Of a DNA stretch of 64,000 nt, positions 17,528 through 26,196 are shown in pieces. Numbering within the stretch: position 1 is the stretch's first letter; every line of letters starts with the position of its first letter. Origin of the DNA: Marinobacter flavimaris (lineage in GTDB: Bacteria; Pseudomonadota; Gammaproteobacteria; Pseudomonadales; Oleiphilaceae); contig NZ_PSSW01000005.1 of assembly GCF_002933295.1 (NCBI RefSeq), forward strand, positions 310,001 to 374,000, written 5' to 3'. The position numbers and the translations under genes are program-made. The notes under the pieces are model-generated. The model worked only from the letters and a program-made list of their open reading frames with translations, did not search any database and had not been told where the DNA came from.

Positions 17528-19303
17528 ATGAGAACCAACAAGTTCGGGATTCGCATTGCGGCCAGCGCCCTGGCCATGGCAGTTTCCTACGGGGCCCATG
17601 CGGTAACCGACGAAGACATCATCAACGATCACAAGACCCCTGAAGACATTGTCAGCTACGGCATGGGTACTCAGGGACAGCGCTACAGCATCCTGGAAGA
17701 TCTGAACACCAACAACGTCCAGTATCTGCAGCCGGCCTGGGCGTTCTCCTTCGGCAGCGAGAAGATGCGTGGGCAGGAGTCACAGCCGCTGATCAAGGAC
17801 GGCGTCATGTACGTGACAGCCTCCTACTCCCGGATCTATGCCGTTGATGCCAGAACCGGCGAAGAAATCTGGCAGTACGATGCCCGTCTGCCCGATGGCA
17901 TCATGCCCTGCTGTGACGTGGTTAACCGCGGTGCCGCCATCTACGGCGACAAGGTGATCTTCGGTACCCTGGACGCCAAACTGGTTGCCCTGAACAAGGA
18001 CACCGGCAAGCCGATGTGGATCAAGAAGGTGGCCGATTACCAGGCCGGTTATGCAATCACCGCCGCGCCCATGGTCATCAAGGGCAAGGTCATTACCGGC
18101 GTTTCCGGTGGTGAATTCGGTATTGTCGGCAAGGTGGAAGCCTACGATGCCAATACCGGTGATCTGGTATGGACCCGTCCGACGGTAGAAGGCCATATGG
18201 GCTATGTCTACAAGGATGGCAAAAAGATCGAAAACGGCATTTCCGGTGGCAAGGCAGGCGTGACCTGGCCCGGCGAGATGTGGAAGAACGGCGGCGCGGC
18301 TACCTGGCTGGGCGGCACCTACGATCCGGACACCGATTCCCTGTTCTTTGGTACCGGTAACCCGGCGCCCTGGAACTCGCACCTGCGCCCCGGCGACAAC
18401 CTGTTCTCCTCAAGCCGACTGGCGATTGATCCGGACGACGGCAGCATCAAGTGGCACTTCCAGACCACCCCGAACGATGGCTGGGACTATGATGGTGTTA
18501 ACGAACTGATCTCCTTCAACTACGAAGAGAACGGTAAAACCGTGAAAGCAGCGGCCACCGCCGACCGTAACGGGTTCTTCTACGTACTGAACCGCGAGAA
18601 CGGTGACTTTATTCGTGGCTTCCCGTTCGTGGACAAGATCACCTGGGCAGAGGGCCTGGATCCGAAGACCGGCCGTCCGATTTACACCGAGGGCGGACGC
18701 CCGGGCAATCCTGCCGATATGGAAGGTGGCAAGGGTGAAATGGTTCTGGCTCAGCCAGCCTTCCTCGGCGGCAAGAACTGGATGCCCATGGCCTTCAGCC
18801 AGCAGACCGGTCTGTTCTACGTGCCCTCGAACGAGTGGTCCATGGATATCTGGAACGAGCCTGTTTCCTACAAGAAGGGCGCTGCGTTCCTGGGTGCAGG
18901 GTTCACCATCAAGCCGGCCAACGATGACTACATCGGCGTACTTCGGGCCATGGATCCGAAAACCGGTGAGGAAGTCTGGCGTTACGAGAACACCGCACCG
19001 CTGTGGGGTGGCGTGATGACAACGGCCGGTGGTCTGGTGTTCACCGGTACGCCCGAGGGCCATCTGAAGGCGTTTGATGCCAAGACCGGCGAAGAGCTCT
19101 ACCGCTTCAACACCGGTTCCGGTGTCGTGGGCACGCCCATCACCTGGACCATGGATGGCGAGCAGTACGTCTCTGTGGCGTCCGGCTGGGGTGGCGCGGT
19201 TCCGCTCTGGGGTGGCGAAGTGGCCAAGGTAGTGAAGGACTTCAACCAGGGCGGTATGGTCTGGACCTTCAAGCTGCCGAAGGATCGGGTTGCCAGCAAC
19301 TGA
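17528..19303 (+). CDS. pedH: PQQ-dependent alcohol dehydrogenase with lanthanide-type Asp-x-Asp motif
   Basis: A 591-residue periplasmic quinoprotein of the methanol/ethanol dehydrogenase family; signal peptide [20 protein letters not shown] ends near AHA. The adjacent disulfide is Cys128-Cys129 ([10 protein letters not shown]). Metal and PQQ residues include Glu in GGEFG, Asn in GTGNPAPWN and catalytic Asp320 in [11 protein letters not shown]. Two residues later stands Asp322. An Asp at that place coordinates lanthanides in XoxF and PedH, whereas calcium enzymes have Ala (MxaF) or Ser (ExaA). The tail PLWGGEVAK and [10 protein letters not shown] is standard. GGAG lies before the ATG at 17528; a longer frame upstream is rejected. 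I infer a Ln-dependent PedH-type enzyme. No calcium-type partner is in the window. Confidence 0.9.
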   Translation: MRTNKFGIRIAASALAMAVSYGAHAVTDEDIINDHKTPEDIVSYGMGTQGQRYSILEDLNTNNVQYLQPAWAFSFGSEKMRGQESQPLIKDGVMYVTASYSRIYAVDARTGEEIWQYDARLPDGIMPCCDVVNRGAAIYGDKVIFGTLDAKLVALNKDTGKPMWIKKVADYQAGYAITAAPMVIKGKVITGVSGGEFGIVGKVEAYDANTGDLVWTRPTVEGHMGYVYKDGKKIENGISGGKAGVTWPGEMWKNGGAATWLGGTYDPDTDSLFFGTGNPAPWNSHLRPGDNLFSSSRLAIDPDDGSIKWHFQTTPNDGWDYDGVNELISFNYEENGKTVKAAATADRNGFFYVLNRENGDFIRGFPFVDKITWAEGLDPKTGRPIYTEGGRPGNPADMEGGKGEMVLAQPAFLGGKNWMPMAFSQQTGLFYVPSNEWSMDIWNEPVSYKKGAAFLGAGFTIKPANDDYIGVLRAMDPKTGEEVWRYENTAPLWGGVMTTAGGLVFTGTPEGHLKAFDAKTGEELYRFNTGSGVVGTPITWTMDGEQYVSVASGWGGAVPLWGGEVAKVVKDFNQGGMVWTFKLPKDRVASN

Positions 19304-19325
19304 TCCAAGCGAAAGTGAAAAAAAA

Positions 19326-19349
19326 GGTCGCCCTGGGGCGACCTTTTTT
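19326..19349. terminator. bidirectional intrinsic terminator
   Basis: GGTCGCC and GGCGACC form a stem with an A-run before and TTTTTT after. It lies between the convergent dehydrogenase and ABC ATPase genes. Confidence 0.9.
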
Positions 19350-19367
19350 ATTGAGCTGTCCGTTAGA

Positions 19368-20153
19368 TCAGGCGGCCTGATTACGGGCTGTCTCGCTGAC
19401 CGACTGGTGAATGTCTTCGAACAGTTTTCGATCTGTCTGCCCGATCGGCAAGTCGTAGGTGATGGTGGCACCAAATGCCTGTGGGTCATGGGGATCGTTG
19501 CGCACCTTGTCGAACACCAGCAGTCGGGTGCCCAGGTAAAAACCTTCCTTCAGATCGTGGGTCACCATGAAGATGGTGGTGCCGGTTTCCTGCCAGAGTT
19601 TCAGCAGCAGGTCGTGCATGTCACCGCGAATCCCCGGGTCCAATGCGCCAAAGGGCTCGTCCAGCAACAGAACCCGCGGGCGCATGATCAGCGACTGGGC
19701 GATAGCTAGGCGCTGCTGCATGCCGCCCGACAGTTCGTGGGGCCATTTGTTGGCGGATGGGCTCAGGCCCACCGACTCCAGCATGTCGTCCACTTTTTCG
19801 AGAGCTACCTTGCGGGCGCCGCCGAACAGCTTGCCCAGCCAGGGTTTCTGTTCGAGTTCCAGGCCCATCAGCACGTTCTGGCGCACTGTCAGGTGCGGGA
19901 ACACAGAGTAGCGCTGGAATACGATACCCCGGTTTCTGTCCGGCTCGCCGGGGAAGGCCTCGCCCTCCAGTAGCAGTTCGCCGCGGGTTTGGGTTTCCTG
20001 GCCCAGAAGCATTTTCAGGAAGGTGGACTTGCCGCAACCGGAGGCGCCCACGAGGGTGCAGAACTCGCCCTGTTTCACGCTCAGGTTCAGGTTCTCCAGG
20101 ATCACCTGATCGCCGTATTCCTTCCAGAGATTGTTAACGGTAATAAAGCTCAT
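19368..20153 (-). CDS. ABC transporter ATP-binding protein, riboswitch-controlled guanidine uptake candidate
   Basis: A 261-residue NitT/TauT-type ATPase with Walker A GASGCGKSTFLKMLL, Q-loop IVFQRYSVFPHLTV, signature LSGGMQQRLAIAQSL, Walker B VLLLDEPFGALDP and H-loop VTHDLKEGF. Its ATG overlaps the permease stop (ATGA), so the two are cotranslated. The pair is preceded by a guanidine-I riboswitch at 21034-21138, so I infer guanidine transport. The matching periplasmic binding protein is not adjacent but is probably the one at 31354-32421 in the guanidine carboxylase operon. Confidence 0.9.
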   Translation of the reverse strand: MSFITVNNLWKEYGDQVILENLNLSVKQGEFCTLVGASGCGKSTFLKMLLGQETQTRGELLLEGEAFPGEPDRNRGIVFQRYSVFPHLTVRQNVLMGLELEQKPWLGKLFGGARKVALEKVDDMLESVGLSPSANKWPHELSGGMQQRLAIAQSLIMRPRVLLLDEPFGALDPGIRGDMHDLLLKLWQETGTTIFMVTHDLKEGFYLGTRLLVFDKVRNDPHDPQAFGATITYDLPIGQTDRKLFEDIHQSVSETARNQAA

Positions 20154-20968
20154 CAGTGGCCTCCTGCGTTGTACCAGGGGAACAGCCTGCGGTTTGCCAG
20201 ACGCAGGCACTGGTCGATAACAATGGCGAGAATGGTGATCCAGATGACATAGGGCAGGATCACGTCCATGGCCAGGTAGCGCCGCACCAGGAAGATCCGG
20301 TAGCCGAGGCCTTCGGTGGAGGCAATCGCCTCGGCAGCAATCAGGAACAGCCAGGCGGGGCCAAGGCTAAGGCGCACGGCGTCGATCAGGCGGGGCAGCA
20401 CCTGGGGCAGGGCCATGCGGGTGATCACCTGCCAGGAATTGGCACCCAGGGTCTGGATCTTGATCAGTTGCTCGCCGGGAAGTTCGCGGACCCGCTGGGC
20501 CACATCCCGCATCATGATGGGCGCGGTTCCGATTACGATCAGCATGACTTTGGAAAGCTCGCCCAGCCCGAACACAATGAAGAGAATCGGTAGTATGGCC
20601 AGCGGCGGCACCATGGAAAGGGCAGAAACCAGAGGAGCAAGGTTGGCCCTGACCAGTGGCAGCACTCCATTGAGAATACCGACCATCAGCGCCAGCGAGG
20701 CGGCGATACCGACGCCCATTCCAAGGCGCGCCAGACTGGCGGTCGTGTCCTGCCACATCAGGTAGTCGCCGCTGCGACGGTCCTCCTGAAAAGCCATGCG
20801 ATCCACGGCCGCGGTCATCTGCTCCAGGCCGGGAAGGAGTTTGTCGTTGGGGTTGTCTGCCAGGCGCTCCTGGGAGGCCAGGCTGTAGATGAGCATGATC
20901 AACAGAAAGGGCAGCAGGCCCAAGAGGGTAGCGGAAACACGCCCGGGGTGATGGTTGATCATTCGCAT
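20153..20968 (-). CDS. ABC transporter permease, riboswitch-controlled guanidine uptake candidate
   Basis: A 271-residue inner-membrane permease starting MRMINHHPGRVSATLLGLLP. Hydrophobic segments include LLGLLPFLLIMLIYSLA, GVGIAASLALMVGILNGVL and VSALSMVPPLAILPILFIVFG. An EAA-like loop with IKIQTLGANSWQVITRMALP follows. It belongs to the NitT/TauT permease class commonly annotated beside urea or guanidine carboxylases. AGAGGAG precedes the ATG at 20968. The guanidine-I riboswitch ends about 65 bases upstream, and a sequence just before the ribosome site can pair with the aptamer (see findings). Confidence 0.9.
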   Translation of the reverse strand: MRMINHHPGRVSATLLGLLPFLLIMLIYSLASQERLADNPNDKLLPGLEQMTAAVDRMAFQEDRRSGDYLMWQDTTASLARLGMGVGIAASLALMVGILNGVLPLVRANLAPLVSALSMVPPLAILPILFIVFGLGELSKVMLIVIGTAPIMMRDVAQRVRELPGEQLIKIQTLGANSWQVITRMALPQVLPRLIDAVRLSLGPAWLFLIAAEAIASTEGLGYRIFLVRRYLAMDVILPYVIWITILAIVIDQCLRLANRRLFPWYNAGGH

Positions 20969-21033
20969 GAATCGTCTCCTCTGGTTACACAACACGGCAA
21001 GGTCATCGCGGGTAACAGCGTCCCTTGCGATTC

Positions 21034-21138
21034 AGTCTCCCGGGCTTTTGTCCCGCCGTGTAACCTCCCCAGAGGTCGGTAACTCTCGGACCAGCCATCC
21101 GGGAATCTTGACTGCCCGGACCGGAACCCTAGTCACCC
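21034..21138 (-). promoter_or_regulatory. guanidine-I (ykkC) riboswitch, copy 1
   Basis: On the minus strand the conserved blocks of the ykkC guanidine-I aptamer appear in order: ACTAGGGTTCCGG, CTGGTCCGAGAG and ACACGGCGGGACAAAAGCCC followed by GGGAGA. It is upstream of the ABC permease and in its direction. GTGTAACC, located between aptamer and start codon, complements GGTTACAC in the aptamer and abuts the ribosome site, which suggests translational control. Confidence 0.93.
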
Positions 21139-21327
21139 ATTTTGTCCGTCGCTCTGTCTGCGGTGTTGTGAACAGTGCTTTGAACGGATCGGGTTTTTGA
21201 AAACCGTCAGTCGGAAACAGTGCAGATGGCATGCCAGATCCGAAGAGCGGGCGAAAACGGGTCATCCCGGCAAAAGCATCGGCAAAAATATGCACCGGGT
21301 TGGTGCGGCATAGGTTCGGATGCTCGA

Positions 21328-22359
21328 TCATGACGCCTTTCCCGAGAGCAAGGCCCGGGCGGCCGCAAGGATGCGATTGTGGCTTGCAGCCTCCCGGCCC
21401 GCACCACCGGCAACGTGGCCCCAGTCCGATTCCAGCGATTCCACGGTTGCGCCGGGCATCCGGCGGCCATCCTCACTGGCGTCCTCCTCGGTAAAGTAGA
21501 GATCGGTGGTGCAGGGCATCATCCGGGTAGGCATGGCAATGGCAGAGAGCGCCGCTTCGTAATCCATGCCAAATACGGGGTTGTCGCTGATATCACCGTT
21601 CTGCCAGGTGTTCAGTACGGTGAGCAGATCATTGGCGTCCTGGCCCAGATGATCCTGCTCCCAGAATCGAAGCAGCTCTTCAATGGAGCCAAAACCCTGT
21701 TCGCGCCAGAGCTCGTGACGGAAAAACGCCTGGGAATAAGCCCAGCCCGCATAAACCCGGCCGAAGGCCCGGAGTCCGCGTTCGGGTGGACTCCGGTAAC
21801 GGCCATTCTCGAAGGCGTGGTCACAGGTCAGTGCCGCCTTTACGCCCTCAAGAAATACCCGGTTGTGGGGATAGCACCGTGCGGTGCAGCAGGTAGCCAG
21901 CACCGCGCGCACCTGCGTCGGAAACAAACAGCCCCACTGCAGTGCCTGCATCCCGCCCATGGACCAGCCCATTACCAGCGCGATCCGGGCGTCTCCGAAG
22001 ATGTCCTCCACCAACCGCTTTTGTAGCATCACGTTGTCATTCAGGGACACGGCAGGAAAGCCCGGGCCGCGCTGCGCTCCGGCGGTGTTCGAGGGTGAGG
22101 ATGATTCGCCTGCGCCTAACAAAGCGGGAATAACGATGCAGTAACGGTCTGGATCGAGGGGGCTGTTGCCTTCAACCCACGGGTGATTACCCGCGGCTGC
22201 ACCACCGTAGTACGTGGGCAGCATAATCAGGTTGTCTTTTGGTGCGTTCAGCTCGCCGATGCGGTGGTACCGCAATCTCGCGGAGTGCAACGTTTCGCCG
22301 GAAGTCAGAGGCAGGTCACCTGCTTCGTAATCTTCTACAAGCCATTGCTTCGACGCCAT
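21328..22359 (-). CDS. alpha/beta hydrolase of the homoserine O-acetyltransferase (MetX) superfamily
   Basis: A 343-residue protein starting MASKQWLVEDYEAGDLPL. The nucleophile elbow is GWSMGGMQALQW (Ser about residue 144), close to the GSMGGMQ of MetX. The catalytic His is probably in WGHVAGG near the C-terminus, with Asp in TTDLYFTEED. True MetX residues for homoserine cannot be confirmed here, and the genomic context is not methionine synthesis: it is divergent from a type III glutamine synthetase. A hydrolase or acyltransferase on another substrate is therefore as likely. AGAGGGGAAA precedes the ATG at 22359; the longer upstream frame is not supported. Confidence 0.82.
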   Translation of the reverse strand: MASKQWLVEDYEAGDLPLTSGETLHSARLRYHRIGELNAPKDNLIMLPTYYGGAAAGNHPWVEGNSPLDPDRYCIVIPALLGAGESSSPSNTAGAQRGPGFPAVSLNDNVMLQKRLVEDIFGDARIALVMGWSMGGMQALQWGCLFPTQVRAVLATCCTARCYPHNRVFLEGVKAALTCDHAFENGRYRSPPERGLRAFGRVYAGWAYSQAFFRHELWREQGFGSIEELLRFWEQDHLGQDANDLLTVLNTWQNGDISDNPVFGMDYEAALSAIAMPTRMMPCTTDLYFTEEDASEDGRRMPGATVESLESDWGHVAGGAGREAASHNRILAAARALLSGKAS

Positions 22360-22513
22360 TTTCCCCTCTCTTTCAGGCTGACTGTTTGCCTGAAGTCTCT
22401 CGCCTTCGCTCTTATATATACACGCTGGCATGTAAGTTGAATGGCAAAAACAAAGAAAGAAACGTGCCAGAACCCAAACTGATTGCCCGCATGACGGGCC
22501 GGAGAAAAACAGG

Positions 22514-23872
22514 ATGACGGAATTGACCAACACCCAGGCCCTGAAAGAGAAGCTCACAGAGGAAGGTGTGAAATACGCCATTGCCAGCTACGTGGACATC
22601 CACGGTGTGACCAAAGGCAAGTTCGTGCCCGTGGCTCACTTGGGGCAAATGATGGAAGGCTCGGAGCTTTACACAGGCGCCGCCCTGGATGGCGTGCCCC
22701 AGGATATCTCCGACGACGAGGTCGCCTCCATGCCGGATGCCGATGGGCTGGCCATCTGCCCCTGGAATCGCCAGCTGGCCTGGTTCCCGGGCAATCTGTT
22801 CCTGAACGGCGCGCCTTTCGAAGCCTGTTCCCGGAATATTCTACGTCGTCAGCTGAGTGCGGCGGCCGATATGGGGTATCGCTTCAATCTCGGTATTGAA
22901 ACCGAGTTCTTCCTGTTCCGGGATACCGAGGATGGCGGCTTTGCCCCGCTGAGTGATCGCGACAACCTGGGCAAGCCCTGTTATGACCCCCGCACGCTCA
23001 TGGATAACCTGCCCATCATGGATGAGCTGGTAGACGCCATGAACGAGCTGGGCTGGGATGTGTACTCGTTTGATCACGAAGACGCCAACGGCCAGTTCGA
23101 AACCGACTTCAAATATGCCGACGCACTGACCATGTCCGACCGCCTGGTGTTCTTCCGGATGATGGCCAACGAGATTGCCCGCAAACATGGCGCTTTCGCG
23201 AGCTTCATGCCCAAGCCCTTTGCCGACCGCACCGGCAGTGGCGCCCACTACAACATGTCGCTGGCGGATCTGAAAACCGGCGAAAACCTGTTCGAGCCCA
23301 AGGGCGACGATCTGCACAACTGCGGCATCAGCAAGATCGCCTATCACTTCACTGCCGGTGTGCTGAAACACGGCGCGGCCATCAGTGCCGTGATTGCACC
23401 GACAGTGAACAGCTACAAACGGCTCGTTCGCCAGGGCAGCATGTCCGGTTCCACCTGGGCACCGGTATTCATGTGTTATGGCTCCAACAACCGCACGAAT
23501 ATGATCCGGATCCCCGGCATGGGCGGGCGTATCGAATGCCGTGCCGCAGACATTGCCTGCAATCCCTATCTTGGCAGCGCGCTGATTCTCGCTGCAGGGT
23601 TGGAAGGCATCCGTGAAGGTCTGGACGCGGGCGTACCCCACCACGAGAACATGTACAACTACAGCGATGCTGAAATCGCCGAGCAGGGCATTGAGTATCT
23701 GCCCCGGAACCTGGGCGAGGCGGTGGAGGCCTTTGAGGCCGATCCGCTGGCGAAAGAAGTCTTCGGTGAAGCCATGTTCAAAAGCTTTATCGACTTCAAG
23801 AAAGGCGAGTGGGAGAGCTATCAGAACCACGTCTCTTCCTGGGAAGTGGATCGTTACCTGAAGATGTTCTGA
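22514..23872 (+). CDS. glnT: type III glutamine synthetase (GlnT) family
   Basis: A 452-residue ligase of the glutamine synthetase superfamily. Features seen: N-terminal beta-grasp part with YVDIHGVTKGKFVP, metal-binding ETEFFLF (GIETEFF), SFDHEDANGQFE, SGAHYNMSLAD, ATP-site-like NSYKRLVRQGSM and RIPGMGGRIECRAADIACNPY. The protein is shorter than canonical GlnA and fits the GlnT group, which either makes glutamine or glutamylates other amines. GGCCGGAGAAAAACAGG precedes the ATG. It is divergent from the MetX-like hydrolase and convergent with the HD-domain gene. Whether ammonia or another amine is the substrate is unknown. Confidence 0.88.
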   Translation: MTELTNTQALKEKLTEEGVKYAIASYVDIHGVTKGKFVPVAHLGQMMEGSELYTGAALDGVPQDISDDEVASMPDADGLAICPWNRQLAWFPGNLFLNGAPFEACSRNILRRQLSAAADMGYRFNLGIETEFFLFRDTEDGGFAPLSDRDNLGKPCYDPRTLMDNLPIMDELVDAMNELGWDVYSFDHEDANGQFETDFKYADALTMSDRLVFFRMMANEIARKHGAFASFMPKPFADRTGSGAHYNMSLADLKTGENLFEPKGDDLHNCGISKIAYHFTAGVLKHGAAISAVIAPTVNSYKRLVRQGSMSGSTWAPVFMCYGSNNRTNMIRIPGMGGRIECRAADIACNPYLGSALILAAGLEGIREGLDAGVPHHENMYNYSDAEIAEQGIEYLPRNLGEAVEAFEADPLAKEVFGEAMFKSFIDFKKGEWESYQNHVSSWEVDRYLKMF

Positions 23873-23887
23873 TAGCCCGTCCGGGGC

Positions 23888-24484
23888 TTATTCCGTGGCG
23901 GTTTCGGCGTCCTTGTAAAGCGACTTTACCGGCTGGGCAAAGACCCTGCGCACCATGGGTTCGAAGAACTCGAGGGGCAGGGTCTCGCCCTCGGGATTAA
24001 AGGCCGGGGAGTCGTATTTGCTGACAAATTCGATGGTGCGCTCGAAGTGGGGGTGATCCCTATACTCGTTACGCATGTCCCGGTCCATGCCCAGGTAATG
24101 GAAGAAGTAGTAGCCCTGGAAGATGGCGTGATGCTTTACCATCCAGTGATTGGCTTCACTGACAAAGGGCTCCAGCAATACGGCTGCCACATCGGCGTGG
24201 TTGTAGGTGCCCAGGGTGTCGCCGATGTCGTGTAGCAGCGCACAGACCACGTATTCGTCATCCTTGCCATCCCGGTAGGCCAGGGTAGCCGTCTGCAGGC
24301 AATGGGACAGCCGGTCGATCGGAAAACCGCCAAAATCGCCCTCCAGCAGTTTCAGGTGCTCCAGGATCCTGTCCGGAAGCCCTTTGGCAAACTGTCCGAA
24401 TGACTTTGCGATGGTCTGCCAGTCCTCCGCCGTGCCGTCTTTCATATGGGTGAACTGCGCCTGGGGCGCATTGACGTCACTCAT
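23888..24484 (-). CDS. HD-domain protein, putative MIOX/PhnZ-type diiron oxygenase
   Basis: A 198-residue HD-domain protein. The ligand pattern seen is His in LSHCLQT, His-Asp in LLHDIGD, His in YNHADVA, His in VKHHAIF and Asp in SKYDSPAF. This order (H, HD, H, H, D) is that of the mixed-valent diiron oxygenases myo-inositol oxygenase and PhnZ, rather than of simple HD phosphohydrolases. It is the second gene of a two-gene operon, 18 bases after a class II aldolase. I infer that the pair oxidises and cleaves a small organic molecule; the substrate is unknown. A phosphohydrolase role remains the alternative. Confidence 0.75.
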   Translation of the reverse strand: MSDVNAPQAQFTHMKDGTAEDWQTIAKSFGQFAKGLPDRILEHLKLLEGDFGGFPIDRLSHCLQTATLAYRDGKDDEYVVCALLHDIGDTLGTYNHADVAAVLLEPFVSEANHWMVKHHAIFQGYYFFHYLGMDRDMRNEYRDHPHFERTIEFVSKYDSPAFNPEGETLPLEFFEPMVRRVFAQPVKSLYKDAETATE

Positions 24485-24502
24485 GCTGTATTTCCTCCGA
24501 AA

Positions 24503-25273
24503 TTAATCTCTGAAACCGGAATCAATGCGATCCAGCTTGCGCAGCAGTCCCGGCCAGGCGAGGTTGCCGCCCATACCCTTGGTGACCTGCTTGGCCTGTT
24601 CTCGGATCGAACTGAGAATGCTGTCCGGAATCTGCACCAGCGGCTGGCCCCCGGACATGGCCTGGATCTGGACTTCGCAGGCACGCTGGAGGATGTACAT
24701 GCCCAGGAAGGCTTCGGCTACGCTGGGCCCGGTGGTCAGCAGGCCGTGGTTGCGCAGGATCATGAAACGGGTGTGGCCCAGATCCGCCTGCAGGCGCGCT
24801 TTTTCGTCTTCCCTCAGAGCCACGCCTTCGTAGTCGTGGTAGGCAAGACCCGAGAGCGGGAACAGGCTCTGCTGGGACAACGGCAGCAATCCTTCCTTCT
24901 GCGCTGAGACAGCCACGCCGGCAGTGGTGTGGGTGTGCATTACGCAGGCGGCATCCTCACGAATCGCATGGATGGCACTGTGAATGGTGAACCCGGCCGG
25001 GTTGATGTCGAAATCGTCAGGATTGACCTTGTTTCCTTCCTGGTCGATGCGTACCAGGCTGGAGGCCGTGATTTCCTCGAACATCATGCCGTAGGGATTG
25101 ATCAGGAAATGGTGCTCGTCACCGGGGATCCGCAGGGAAATATGCGTGAAGATCAGATCGTCCCAGCCGTAGAGGGCAATCAGGCGGTATGCGGCGGCAA
25201 GATCAACGCGCAGTTGCCATTCTTCAGCACTCACCTGTTCTTTCTTGGACGGAATCGATAAGGGTTCAGACAT
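24503..25273 (-). CDS. class II aldolase/adducin family protein
   Basis: A 256-residue protein starting MSEPLSIPSKKEQVSAEEW. Zinc ligands of class II aldolases are visible as HTHTTAGVAV and a later His in LRNHGLLTTG; the early GWDDLIFTHISLRIPG is also typical, and the active-site Glu could be in YGMMFEEITAS. These enzymes act on phosphorylated or free hydroxy-carbonyl compounds; the substrate cannot be assigned. GAGGTC lies before the ATG at 25273. It is transcribed together with the HD-domain gene and divergent from a Crp/Fnr regulator starting 130 bases away. Confidence 0.85.
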   Translation of the reverse strand: MSEPLSIPSKKEQVSAEEWQLRVDLAAAYRLIALYGWDDLIFTHISLRIPGDEHHFLINPYGMMFEEITASSLVRIDQEGNKVNPDDFDINPAGFTIHSAIHAIREDAACVMHTHTTAGVAVSAQKEGLLPLSQQSLFPLSGLAYHDYEGVALREDEKARLQADLGHTRFMILRNHGLLTTGPSVAEAFLGMYILQRACEVQIQAMSGGQPLVQIPDSILSSIREQAKQVTKGMGGNLAWPGLLRKLDRIDSGFRD

Positions 25274-25403
25274 TCGGGTGACCTCTGGGGTGTCCGGTTG
25301 TTGTTGGAATGGATCAACTCCGAGTCTAGGCCTATTTATGGTCAACAAACTGTCAAATGGTTTACATTTGATGGGGTTGTCTTGCCAGTTTTGGAGATTG
25401 TTG

Positions 25404-26102
25404 ATGGCGGTGCCAGACGTGGAAGCGGTGATGCGTTCCTGCCCTTTATTGGCGGGCTTCCCGGATACGGCGTTTCGGGAAGTGGCGGCCATGGCCCGAA
25501 CGCGACGGTTTGGCGCCGACGATCCCATTTATGACCGGGGATCGATGCAGTCAACACTCTGCGTGATTGCCAGCGGAACCGTGCGGATCACCTCGGTGAA
25601 TGCAGCGGGCCGCGAGGCGACCCTGATCATCTTTGATGCCGGCTCCTGGTTCGGGGATACCGTCTTCTCGCCGGGTATGCCCAGAGTTTATGGAGCGACC
25701 GCCCACGAGGAAGCTGTCATCGTTGAGTTGCCTGGCGAAGGGTTCCGGCAACTCATGGCAAGCTACCCTGAGAGCTATCCGATTGCTCTGGACCTTGTCA
25801 GCCGGCGACTCTGGTCAGCCATGTCGATTATTGAGGATGACGCCCTGCGAGGCGTGACCGCGCGGATTGGGCGGCGCTTGCTGTTCCTGGCGGAAATCCA
25901 GGGCGTGCGCACGTCCTCGGTGGAACCGGTCGCCCTGAAACTCACTCGCGAGCAGCTGGCCAACATGATGGGCATGACCCGGCAAGGGGTGCATAGTCGT
26001 ATCAAGGCCCTCGAAAACCGGGGCTTGCTCGCCTTGGGCTACGGACAGATCACCCTTTGCAGTCCCCGGGCCTTGCAGGCGTATATCCAATCGCTTGATT
26101 AA
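25404..26102 (+). CDS. Crp/Fnr-family transcriptional regulator
   Basis: A 232-residue regulator. The N-terminal cyclic-nucleotide-binding-like domain (about 20-130) reads ARTRRFGADDPIYDRGSMQS and LCVIASGTVRITSV, with FDAGSWFGDTVF. The C-terminal HTH is LTREQLANMMGMTRQGVHSRIKALENRGLL. No Fe-S cysteine cluster of the FNR kind is present. Start choice: ATG 25404 with TGGAG just upstream; a further ATG at 25371 is possible. It is divergent from the class II aldolase/HD-oxygenase operon and is the obvious candidate to control it. Signal unknown. Confidence 0.88.
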   Translation: MAVPDVEAVMRSCPLLAGFPDTAFREVAAMARTRRFGADDPIYDRGSMQSTLCVIASGTVRITSVNAAGREATLIIFDAGSWFGDTVFSPGMPRVYGATAHEEAVIVELPGEGFRQLMASYPESYPIALDLVSRRLWSAMSIIEDDALRGVTARIGRRLLFLAEIQGVRTSSVEPVALKLTREQLANMMGMTRQGVHSRIKALENRGLLALGYGQITLCSPRALQAYIQSLD

Positions 26103-26196
26103 TGGCGCGTGATCACCGCAAGAAACGGATGGCAGCGCCGGCTGCAAACGCGCATCCTTTCAACGAATGGTCGGATGCAGATAAAGGAGTCATCAC

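Noticed and set aside
19368..20968. Possibility that the ABC pair belongs to the alcohol dehydrogenase system just upstream
   Set aside because: It is convergent with the dehydrogenase, separated by a terminator, and has its own guanidine riboswitch.
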